This document shows positions 52,145 through 62,830 of a DNA stretch of 64,000 bases, piece by piece; within the stretch, counting starts at the first letter, position 1; every line of letters begins with the position of its first letter. A model generated the notes under the pieces. That model was not told the DNA's origin and ran no database searches. It was given only the letters and a program-made list of their open reading frames with translations. The stretch is from Himantopus leucocephalus (Eukaryota; Chordata; Aves; Charadriiformes; Recurvirostridae): contig RSEF01000005.1 of NCBI GenBank assembly GCA_003993805.1, positions 39,497,313 to 39,561,312 on the forward strand. Direction: 5' to 3'. The translations under genes were made by a program, and so were the position numbers.

Positions 52145-52215
52145 GGCCAGACCTTAACTGGCATTAGTCATCATTTGCTAGGACCACTGGAGGTACACCC
52201 ATTTACACTGGATAA
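52145..52215. repeat. Ancient palindromic amniote repeat fragment
   Basis: GGCCAGACCTTAACTGGCAT on the left and CATTTACACTGGATAAGTGT on the right follow a known palindromic pattern in amniotes ('GGCCAGAT..TCAACTGGTGTAAAT ... ATTTACACCAG'). It is highly diverged and no family name is given. Confidence 0.45.
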
Positions 52216-52800
52216 GTGTCTGTTCTGTATTTTTTAAAGGTCCAAGTGGTATTACTTTTGTTTGAAATATTTTCATAATCAGATAGTTTTAATCTTAAAG
52301 TTATGATTTCTTGAGTGTCTCTATTTTCTACTAATATAACATAAAAAGAACTCATTATGGTATTAGTATTCATAGCAATAGCTCCTACTGGCCTCAGTTT
52401 GGAATCAGACAACAGCCTTATAAGGCACTTACAGTAGTAAGAAAACACCTACAAGTATTGTTTACAATCCATTTTTATCTATCTACTCTAGTTAGCAAAA
52501 GATCAGCAAAACTTAAATTTTTAGTCCTTATGATTTTAACATTCAAGAATATTTGTCATTTTGCCACATTATATTCCTGTTGGTTTCAAACATCTTGTTT
52601 AAATAGATCAGTGTAATAATTATGCTTCTAAAAACCCTTCTTTTAGTCTAGTGTATGGAAAATATCATACTATGCTGTATCATCAGATTTTCTGAAGATG
52701 TTTATGTTCTCTGAATGTGAAGAACATCTCTGCCAAATTTGGTAGCCCAGGATAATGGCCACGAATTTCTCCTGCTTCAGTAATTGGTTCAGCGTGAGGG

Positions 52801-53040
52801 GCTGCGTATTTCACAGCGGTGACAGTGACATTCCCTGCAGCTCCAAGCAGAGGTTTGCACCTGGGGCCCTGATGGGGGCCCGGCACCATTCGCCCCACTT
52901 CGGGCAGCGACGCGATGCCGCAGCTGAGCCCCGAAACCTCCCGTGCCTCCAGATGCAGCCCCCACGCCGCGGAGCAGAGGGATGCTCCGCAGGCAGCCGA
53001 GCTGCTGAGCCGAGAGCCATCTAGAGTTAGAAAGCCAGGA
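52801..53040. promoter_or_regulatory. Small intragenic CpG island
   Basis: In this 240-nt block I counted by hand 82 C, 75 G and 17 CpG, which gives 65% GC and an observed/expected CpG ratio of about 0.66. That passes the classic CpG-island thresholds inside an otherwise AT-rich intron. The GC content also explains the long open frames here, including a 178-codon frame on the minus strand (52683-53219), so these are not taken as genes. It lies about 500 bp from the candidate enhancer at 53520 and could be an orphan CpG island or a minor promoter. Confidence 0.7.
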
Positions 53041-53324
53041 AGAGCTGGCACACAGTGTGCCGTACACGTTGCCCTTCTCCAGGGCTTCCTTGGCTCACCC
53101 AGGGGCTGTACGAACATTTTCAGGTAGGGAGAAGCTTTTGGGGCAGGTGCCAAGACCCCTCCAAGCTTAGTCACGGCCAAGGGTGCAATCCTCTGAGCAA
53201 GCATTTTATAAATTAGCATGAATTAGCCTGTTAAGGCTAAGCAGCTAAATTAAGCTTAAGTCATACTTTTGGATCATGCCGCTTTTTGGGGATCTGTCCC
53301 TGCAGAACTTGCTTGTTCTGAAAT

Positions 53325-53375
53325 GGTGTGTGTGTGTATATATATACACACATATATATATATCTATATGTATAG
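53325..53375. repeat. (TG)n(TA)n compound microsatellite
   Basis: GTGTGTGTGTGTATATATAT leads into ACACACATATATATATAT and CTATATGTATA. The TG and CA halves are inverted, so the tract could also fold back. Confidence 0.95.
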
Positions 53376-53519
53376 TGCCATCAGAGTCTCCGGAGTTGAA
53401 ACCTGTATTTAAAAGGTGAGAAACTGATTCTAGCCCTGATGGAGGGGCGAGGGATCTCGCAAACCTGAGCCGGTGCAAAGCTGCCATGCCCAGCTGCAGG
53501 CAGATAAAAGGATCTGAAA

Positions 53520-53800
53520 TCTATCTGAAACCCCTTTCTTATCGAAGGTAATAGCTCTGAAATCTGACGATGACATTGTCAATAGTCAGCTGTCAGAATT
53601 AACTATTTATCTGTTATGTAAATCTAGCCATTAACATTTAACATTTCGTAAACACAATAGTGGATGCATCATGAGATGCAAAATTAATTGCAGTTATGTG
53701 TTGTGTTTCTTTAAAAGGCAAATTGTTATTTATTTCTCCGTAATTTGGGCTTCTAGTAGCCATTAATTGTTAACTTATTCTTTAAAAGAAAAATTCCACT
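53520..53800. promoter_or_regulatory. Candidate conserved developmental enhancer
   Basis: This is the most enhancer-like block in the window. It has dense, non-repetitive motif content: a CAGCTG E-box at 53587-53592 next to CTGTCAG (TALE type), AATTAAC at 53597, CATTAACA near 53630, an octamer-like ATGCAAAATTAATTG at 53676-53690, and CCATTAATTGTTAAC near 53760. ATTA/TAAT cores and SOX-like ACAAT are frequent. The neighbouring CpG island adds weight. SLC25A21 introns are known to hold regulatory DNA for the adjacent PAX9 in other vertebrates. Whether this block is conserved has not been tested. Confidence 0.45.
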
Positions 53801-56399
53801 GTATCAAGGGAAAAAACAGTGACCAGAGAACAGATAAATCACTTTTATGTCCTTAGAACAGCTGACTTTACACTTTTATTACATTGTTTGAAAAAGCATC
53901 TTTTCATCTGGAAGGAATCAGTTTAAAATGTGATTGTCAACACAACGAAACCAGCTTTCTGTTTAAAATGGCTGCTCATGAAGCTTGAAACTACAGTTTT
54001 GCCAGGATTTTCTTTACAGACATTAGTTACTAGAACCAAGAGATTTTAAATGGGATGTTCACAGGAAATACCTGGCAGAGAGCGTAAAATGCAAAGTAAA
54101 GCATTTTTATTTAAGTTGTAGGAAGCGTGCATGTGAAAATGAGCAACAGTGTTTTAGGTCAAAAGCTTTCTTTTTAAAATAGAAGTTTATAAGTTGTAGT
54201 TTGGTGCAGGCAAGAGAAAAAAAACCTTCATTAATTTTTTCATGTCTTGACCTAATTAATCAGATAACATACATTTAGCATATTTCTTAGACTGTATTTC
54301 ATACTTATCTATAATGACAGTATTATACCTCTCTCTAATCTGCATGTCTTTACCTCATCTAATTTCATTTTCTTCACTGGTTACATCTGAAAACACAGCT
54401 TTGCCTCTTTTATACCAGTCCTTTTAATTATTATAGTTCTCAGATGTTTATTTATATATTATTCTGCTCGATTTGAACCCCTAAAATTTTTACATCTCTA
54501 AAAAATGCAGATGAAGATCCTATGCAAAATAAAGTATTGCATTCAGTGATAAAACATTTTCACTCCAGAAATAATTGAGCTTTACATTATATACATTTGC
54601 TCATTGTTATAACTGTAAAGCAGGAAGATGCAGTAAGACTAAGTCTACCTATTGGAATAGGTAGAATTTTTTCAATATTCATCATTTTCTCGTTTTCAGG
54701 GTAGGTTAATTATATGTTACTTATAATATTTTTACTAACAACTTTGTATTATGCCGTGCTCTGAATATATAGGTATCCTCAATTTTTTTTCCCCAAGAAA
54801 TCAATTTTGTTTCTTTTTTAATGTTGAAAGATGAATAGCATTATATGAGAAACTTCTAGAATACGTCTTTGTTAGAAAGACAATCTTTCCCTGCCGGGCT
54901 TCTTTTTGTTCAGTCGAAGAGCTGCCATTGCAGCAGTAACTGCCAGGTATGCTGATCATTCATCTCTAACACCATTACCAGCCCCTCTTCTCTTCACATT
55001 ATCCTTTACCCAAGTTGAAGTCTTCCAGTATATCATGCTCCACATTCTGAAAGAAATGTAGTAAGCTAAATGTTGAGAATATATTTGCTTGACCACGGAG
55101 AAACGATTCATCTAAAGCAATGCACCAACTCAAAATAAAAAGACAATGTAAATAGCTATGAATATTTGACAGTTATATAGGTTTTCCGTGGAATGCGTCT
55201 GTAATTAAAACAAGGGAAAATGAAGAATTAGCATCGAGTATGGAAATATTTTAGAAGAATGTATTTCTGTATAATGCTAACTCATATTTCAGGGCACATT
55301 GCATTCCATATGACTCTGAAAATCAAACTGTGAAACATGAATAGTTTACTTTGCCTGCTATGCTATTTGCCTCTTCAAAGAAAACAAAATTCTAAATATG
55401 TATGAGGTTGAGTTTTTAGTTTTGACATTCTTTACTTATGCAACTTTACTTACAGCCTGCTGTGGTTCTTCACCCTATAAATAACAATACTAACTTTCAT
55501 GCAATAAAAATCATTTTATTTAATTGCAAAAATGTCTACATCAAGTGTAACGCGTGTATAACCCGCTGCATCTCCTTAGAGGAATGCATGCATATAAGCA
55601 CAGATAAACTGTACCGTTGCATTCTGTCTATCCAGCGTAGAAAGTTTCTTTCACAGTAAGCCGGCAGGCACTTCATAGTACTTTTCTGAAGCTTTCGCGT
55701 AGCATATGGGGCAGTAACGCTAACTGAAGGATTGGCTCCAGTTATGAATACAAGATCAATTCCCATGGTTTTTTTTTTTTACAGCTTGCCTTCAGTGTTT
55801 GTGTATTTTTGCGTATTTTGGCTTTGCCTGAACTTGCATATACGCTGTTTTGTAGCTGACTATCATGCGCTGGGTGTCTCAAGAACAGAATGATTTTTCA
55901 GGGTTTGTTTTAATCTGATAAATGGAATTTTCCGTAATAAGTAAACACCTCTGCATCATAGGAATTTGGTAGCCAAACCCAATACATCTATTCGTTGTTC
56001 TTTGTAGCAGTTGAACTCTATGGCAGGGACAAATAGTTCTACACTCCTGGTGCCTCCTAATCTAGGTAGGGGCTCAGATTACTTACTGTTAAAACATTTC
56101 TTGACAAAACTCATTTTTTGATTATTTGAATCCCACGCAGAATGATTTTATATCCTGACTTAACAAAAGTCAAGTTTTGATCAGTGTAGCTTCTTTTATT
56201 TGCAAAACCCCATTTTATAACATATTAAATATTCCACTTATGTCTTAAAGTAAAAATATAAATTCAAACAGTTTTGTGTATAAAATACTTTATAATATCA
56301 AGAAAAAGTCTTAGATATTTTCAGAGCTCATTTTTCACACCACTTTTCTTTGGAAATACCATCTATCTCCAGTATGGATTGCCATTTAGTATATAGGTA

Positions 56400-56660
56400 A
56401 TATTTATTCATTTGATTGCCACTGTGATTTAGAAGAATCCATTTTGTGGACAAAAGTAAAGTACTAACTAATTAGCATTTGAGACTTGGTTTTAATGTAT
56501 TCTCACACAATATGCCTCTAGCTTTGAAAACACAAAATAGTATACTTGCATAATATTCAGATTTTCATGTTTATTGGCTCACAACATATTAAAGTATTTC
56601 ATCTCAATTTTTTCATCTTTTCTTAATAAATGAGTAATTCAATTAAAATACCGAAACTAA
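56400..56660. promoter_or_regulatory. Candidate conserved non-coding element
   Basis: AT-rich, non-repetitive sequence with ACTAACTAATTAGCATTTGA near 56463, TTTGATTGCC at 56410, and several ATTAAA/TTAATA cores. No repeat family is recognised. It could be an enhancer, or only AT-rich intron. This is a visual judgement. Confidence 0.22.
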
Positions 56661-57219
56661 TTTAGATTTTCCTTAGGAATATATAAAAAGCAAACCAAAA
56701 CTTACAGTTACATTTTAAGAAATCCTGTGCAAATGAAATATATTGTCACAATTTTGAGAAAAATAAAACGTCTCCATCAATATTTCAACAGCTCATGTTA
56801 ATAATTGCAAATAATTCATAATTTTTCAAAGCTTTAATATTACAAGAAAAATAACAGTATGTTTTTGTTCCAACAACAATTTTCATAGGCTTTCTCCAAA
56901 ATTTTATAAATTTTATCTAGTCTTACATAAAGAAAAAGGGGGGAAGACCATTTACTGTATTCCTGAGAACAATTATAGTGGTGTAAAAGGTGAAAATTTG
57001 ACTAGTGAGCAGTTTAATATAGGGAGAGTTAGCTGTCATTGCAGAATGCTAGGGATCAGTGGCAAAAAAGTTTTCCTCAGCATCCTGTTTGGGAAAATGC
57101 AGTTTTAGAAGTAGCTCTTTCTAAGTTACCATGAGGGAATGCTTGGAATTTTGTCTTTCTACCAAAAAGGATTGGTTTTCCCTTGATTGTCATCAGTTTG
57201 CTAGGTTCTCCTGCTATTT

Positions 57220-57640
57220 AAGCTATTAAAGACTGGTGCGCTGCTTGGTCTCAGGTGATCCATAAAAAGGAATGAAGCCTTGGGAAGGTAAACCATCACC
57301 AGACTGGCTCGGTATATCAGCCTTCCATGACGGAAGCTCTTTGTTGAGAATTGTTGGCAATTGCAGCAGTTTCCAACCGAAGATAAGAGCCAGCGTTCTC
57401 GGATAATGCCCTCGATCACACACCTGATGACAGACTCCTGCATGCAAGTTTTTTCAGGTGCTATGTTTGCTCAGTAATCCTTCAGTGCCAATCTTTTCTA
57501 AATGGCGAGCAGGTCCCGTCAGTAATGGACATCAGCCATTAAGCTTGTAATATTTGTCATATATCAGGTTACGGCTTTGTTACTGCAGTGTGATGAATGG
57601 ATGCTGTTATGCTTAGAGAAAATAAAGAAGTGCTATAAAT
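57220..57640. promoter_or_regulatory. Candidate conserved non-coding element
   Basis: A complex, non-repetitive block of mixed composition. It includes GGCAATTGCAGCAGTTTCCA near 57355, CGAAGATAAGAGCC with a GATA site, ACCTGATGACAGACTCC with a TGACAG site, and CAGCCATTAAGCTTGTAATA near 57533. Several CpGs survive. That retention and the absence of any repeat match suggest constraint. Two overlapping minus-strand frames (57201-57447) are not coding-like. Confidence 0.3.
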
Positions 57641-57673
57641 TTAGCAGTCAGTACTAAATGAGTTGCTACTTTG

Positions 57674-57743
57674 AGGGCCTGATTCACATCCTTCTGAACT
57701 CCACGGAAAGCATTCTGTTGGCTAAAGCCTTTCTGTCAGGCCT
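57674..57743. repeat. Ancient palindromic amniote repeat fragment
   Basis: GGGCCTGATTCACATCCTTC on the left and CTTTCTGTCAGGCCTT on the right are inverted ends around ACTCCACGGAAAGC. This is the decayed form of an old amniote repeat whose halves read 'GGGCCTGATTCA...CCATTGAAGTCAATGG..'. No family name is assigned. Confidence 0.45.
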
Positions 57744-60289
57744 TCAACTTTCTTTCTCTTTTAAGAAGCAGAACGCAGGGCTGTCATTAAAATGCAGTTC
57801 CGCGTTTCTCACTATACGTGATTTTACACCAAAATAGTAATTTTAATATAACTCTTACTTTATGCCTTAATGCTTATGTTCTGTGCAAATGTTTTGATTA
57901 AACACGGAGGTATACAGAGAGCCGATCATAGAACCTGACAGGTCACTCATGAAATAATCAGAACTGGGAGTGGGGTGTTCACAAATTCTTACAGTATTTC
58001 TTATAACTGTTTTTTCATGATCCCAGTAATTCCTATACCAGATTTTGAAGGCTATGTTTTGATTTTATGTTTTATTTACTTGTTGACATTATTCTGGAAG
58101 TTACTCTGAATGAAGATAGATTTAAAAAATTAGCGAGGACATTAGAATCTGTCCATGGCAAAGGCTGAATTGTGTTTCATGCTGTTTGCAAATTTTTGGG
58201 AAGTTCGGATAGTGCCCAAAGAATTTATAATTTGTTAAAATCCTTTCTGGTGACATAAAGACAATGTATTTCCTTTTTATGTTCCAGCATACAAGTAAAC
58301 CTAGTATATATGAAAAAAAAGGTGTTGTTTTAAGGTATAAGTCATACAAGTGTTTGCCTTTGTTACTAGCTTTGCATGCACAACAGTTTAAGCCAACTAG
58401 GGGCTACTAAAATGTTAATTCTAGCCACATCCATAAAAATTCTGTATAACTGTTTACTTACTAGTTAGTATGTTTGCTGTAGCAACTTCAATTTCAAATG
58501 ACATAATAGATATCCTGCTTCTGGGAGACAGACTATCATCTTACCGTAACATAGACAGTAATATGTGCTGCGTAAATGTATATGCTTATTTTAAAATCAT
58601 AATTAATCCCCTCAAGTTTAACCTGTAATTGCTATACAACCCTCACTTTCATACTCAAGCTAGTGGCAGTATTATATAAAGTTTATTTACTCCTTCCCAT
58701 TGTTCCTTAAATGTTAGTGCTCTCCTGTGTGTTACCAGTGAGATGACCTAAATCAGATATAAAAAGGAAAATGAGTATACATGTTGCAAAAAAAAGAAGA
58801 GAAGGGTCAGTCAGGAGAAATACACTGAAAGTTGTATATTTTGGTGTGTTAATACTGAGAGAAATACTGTAACAAATACCTTCTTAGCAGATATTTGACA
58901 AAGGAGCTGTGGAGCTGTGGTAGTTAGAGAAGCAAAAAGAGACGGAAAGAGTTCCATACCAAAAGATGACACAAAGACAGGAGGGGAAGAATAAAAATAT
59001 TTCCAAAAGTAAATGTGAAAGAGTACAACATAAGATTAAGATAGTCTGAAAACTGGAATGTATTCCTTTTTGGTTTATGTAAGGAACATTATTTGCTTTT
59101 CAGTAGGGGAAAAGAGGAATTTGAATGCAAACTACTCAAAGTGTGCAGATCCTGGTTCTTATTGCTTAGATTATACAAATGCTTTAAAACTCTATTTTTC
59201 AAAAAAAGAGATCCAGGATCTTTGACCAATATAAGCTGCTGCTGTTTATCTACTCCTTAGGACCTTCCTTAATTCCTCCTGTACCAGGTAAGTCATTTCA
59301 TTCAAAATGAAGCTCATATTGCCTTCCAGAGCATAGCTCATAAATTTGCTTCGGTCTTGCTGTGTGATCATTATAGTCTACAGTGCCGTAGGCTCTATGT
59401 AAACAGTACACTTTTTCCACATTCATTAGTGACCTGCAAAAATACAGATTATTTACCAAGTTCTTCTGCACTACTTTTCTAAGCCTTTTCTGGTGTATTA
59501 CCTAAAGCTGTGTTTAAGACAACATATTAAATTACACACTTCTTAATTTTACAATTGCCCTAGGTTTTAAGATATCCATCATAGAAACCAGAATTTAGAC
59601 ACCTAGAATTCTGTCATGTAAATAATACGCGTGTATTGTGCCAACACGTGTCTAACAGGCATTTCTACAAATCAGGGGCATTATATAAAACTTGAATTCA
59701 GGTGAAATTGTGTAGACAATACCTGAAATATATGGGCTAGTCATCATCTATTATACTATTTTTCTGTTTTAAAAAACTGCAATTCTTTCATTTGTGAAGG
59801 ATCCTGTTCTAAATCTTAGATAGAGCTTTCATGTCATAGAAAATGGTGCAGATAGCAATGGTGAAATGTGGGGATGCCTGATAGTGTTCCAGCTAGCCTT
59901 GGATGTCTACATTTCCTATCTTAACTGATGCATGACCAAAGCTTCTGCTTCTGTGATTCATCTGAGACCACTTTATAAACACCTGTGAATAGAAAATCTC
60001 TCACAGGAAGAAGTTAAGTATAAAGCACTTATATAAGTATATGTGTAACTATAACAGAAATATCTAAATGACACTGCTTGCCCATCACTGAAAAACAGCT
60101 GAACTAAGAATTCTGTTAGCCCTCAGGGTTTGCTACTGACTTCATATGTGTGCGTGATAGTCAATTCATCGGAAAAATTAAGCACACATTTGTGTAGCAG
60201 AACTTTGAAATCATCCTTAAACGTGTGGCACAAAATCTGCTTTGTCCTCGGAGCCATCTACAGCGCTTGCTTAGCAGCCTACCAAAGAT

Positions 60290-60465
60290 CATCCTACACA
60301 GTGGGTACTTACATGATAAAGCTGGCCAAACCGGTGCAGCGAGAAGGATGTGGTCAGATCACCACTGTGCATGCCCACGTTCCTCTAGAAAGTCCTACCA
60401 GGATAGACCCTGGGACAAAGGGCAGCATGTTGCAACCTGCAGTGTGGACAAGGCCTCAGGGTTTG
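60290..60465. repeat. Possible ancient DNA-transposon-like repeat
   Basis: The stretch contains GCTGGCCAAACCGGTGCAGC and ends CAGTGTGGACAAGGCCTCAG. The end resembles the 'AGTGTAGACAAGCCCT' terminus of old amniote DNA-transposon-like repeats. A 121-codon + strand frame covers it (60130-60495) but matches no protein I know. Assignment is weak. Confidence 0.3.
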
Positions 60466-62439
60466 GAAACTTCAAGTAGAACAGCTACAGTATGAATTGC
60501 TTATGAATAAAGCTATTTATAAAACCAGTCCTGCACAGATAGGTTTTACTTAAATCAGAAAAGCTTTCCCAATGGTTATATTGTCATGAAAACTGATGCA
60601 TTGTCCCATGAAAAAACTACAAGCTACTATTTTTCCAAGTTGTGATTGTTCTTCTTTTGAATTAGAAAATCAGAATTAACCCAAGTTAAGCTACTCTTTC
60701 TAGATCGTACCAGAAAGTTCGGATTTGATGCTGATAAGACAAAAAAGCATTTCCAGACCATGCCTAAAACACACCCATGTGATTGGGCTCCTCATAAAAT
60801 ACAGTTGTGTCTGCTACCTTGATTTTGAGAAATAGTAGCCTCTGAAAGATGTTTTCCTTTATACAATGCCTTAAAGGGCTTGCCCAGGACCTGGACATTC
60901 CTACTCCTTCTGCACCCACAGGGATCCAGACTCTTAGCTCCCACTTGCTGGAGCACGGTCTAAGCACCATTTTACAGCCTCTTTTGGTAGTCACAGAGGA
61001 GGGAGAGTAGAGATGGGAATACTCATTTTACGTTTCTGTTGTGACTGTATACTTCAGGATGTATCAGTTCGGAGAGCATAGCCTGTGACTCAGTGACAGT
61101 ACATCTGGACGGAGTCATAGCTTCTAATTGGTTTCCCTAAATGCTTTATGACAATGGGTTTCTTAAAAAAAAAAAATCCCTTGCAGATGTGGAAGAGGGC
61201 AATCGCACGTAACTTTCTGGTTAAGAGAGGTAACCAATTCTTCCTACCATTTCCCCTGCAAAATAATAGGTGTTTATCTTCTTGACTGTAAGAGAAGTAG
61301 GTGTCTGTTTTTAAGGGGTGACTGTGAACCATGAATCATAAACGAAGGAGAGTGCTCCCCACTGGGCCACTTACAGAGCAATAAGAGTCAGGATATTAAA
61401 GCTTCTGTAGCTGAAGTAAAGTGGCCGCTCTGCAGAGTGAATCTGAGCCTTGCTGTACCCAGTGCTGGGAAGCTTATTCGTTGCAGCACCATCTCTGTTC
61501 ATGAAACCCAGTTCTCCTCTGCTTCTGTGAAATAGCTGTCAGTTAGCTTGAGCCTGTGGAGTTTCAGCAACCCGTTTCTCACCCAGCATAGCAACGCGTC
61601 AGGTGCCTGGGGTTACACCACCTTCAGCAGTTACAGCATCCTGAACTAGACTTTCAGTCCTCACTTCCCTCTCTAACATCACCAGCCTTCCCTGGGAGGC
61701 TGGTCACCATAAAACCTCAAGCACGTAACTATGTCTACCCAAAGCTGTATAGATCAGGTGGTGTGATCAGAAAGCAGGCGGGTGTCTTGCCACAGGCCTT
61801 CTGCTTTGAGAGGCCACGGCGTGTTATGATATATTCTCCTATTAAAAGTTTCAACTTTGGACTCAGGTTCCCTGTAACTGAATAATGAAGCACGTGAAGT
61901 TTGTAGCACAGCACGTCAATTCTGTAAGTGCTGAGATTTGGGGTGCGGAAGCGGGTGCCCCAGACTAGCAGGACTTGGGAGAGGAGAGTCCTGGAAACCG
62001 ACACTGTGGGACCGCAGGAGCTGGCGGTGGGGACTGCAGCACTGGCGGGAGCGTTTACAGCCCCTGAAGAGGAATTTCTGGTTTTGCTGGGAAAGAAAAC
62101 ACACTGTAAAAGCAGACCTGTGCTGCAGGGATAGCACTGATTGCAGAAGTAAAGAGCGGTGCGTCTTGCCAAGATTTTATAGACGTTGCTGAGGAAGGGC
62201 AGCAGCATCTCTGCTTATTTTGCTAGCACAGCCTGGCATGGTTTTAGAAGGATACTTATGGGGCTTTAGTTCTCTCGTTAGCATCCCTTGGGGCAGTGCT
62301 GGCTCTTCTGCAGCATAAAGGGCACGTTCCACTGCTGCACAACTTGACCTGATTTCATCCGGGCTGCATCTGCTGCAGCGCTTTTGCTGAGATATATAAT
62401 ATGTGTCTACAAAACTATTAACCTACTACTTTATTGTTC

Positions 62440-62830
62440 TGAAATAGAGAAACAGTCAGTACCTCAGACTTCACTGAAGTTAGGCTCAGAGGCATCTGTT
62501 TTGGAGTCTTGTAGGCACCGAGTAGTAAATTGGAATAAAAGAAAGTTATTCTACTTAATTTCTTTTTCCTGTTTTTTCATGTTTGACCTGAATTATGGAG
62601 AACAATTAAATTTAAAACAGACTTTTATGATGGATCTGATTTAGTTGTAACTACTTTTTGGAACAGTTTGGTCTTTCTTTTTCTGATAAGAGTGTGATCA
62701 TTAGTGTCTCGAGTACTCACTGGAAAAACATTCAATTAATGGGAAAAGAGAGTATAAGAAATGTTGAATGTTTCTTTAATTGATTATTTATGCATTTTTC
62801 ATTGGAAGCTAACCACAATCTTTTTTCAAA
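62440..62830. promoter_or_regulatory. Candidate conserved non-coding element
   Basis: A non-repetitive AT-rich block with CTGAATTATGGAGAACAATT near 62590 (SOX-like ACAAT plus ATTA core), ACATTCAATTAATGGG near 62728, and TCTTTAATTGATTATTTATG near 62773. Homeodomain cores recur at short spacing. It is inferred from motif density only. Confidence 0.28.

Noticed and set aside
52683..53219. 178-codon open frame on the minus strand
   Set aside because: It covers the CpG island, where several frames on both strands are open because stops are rare in GC-rich DNA. The translation matches no family I know and has no splice or promoter support.
53325..53375. Inverted TG/CA arms as a functional hairpin
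   Set aside because: A compound (TG)n(TA)n microsatellite explains the pairing.
60130..60495. 121-codon open frame on the plus strand
   Set aside because: No family is recognised and part of it seems to be an old DNA-transposon-like repeat.
61735..62208. 157-codon open frame on the minus strand
   Set aside because: It lies in a GC-richer patch with three other overlapping frames open. The protein has no recognisable motif.
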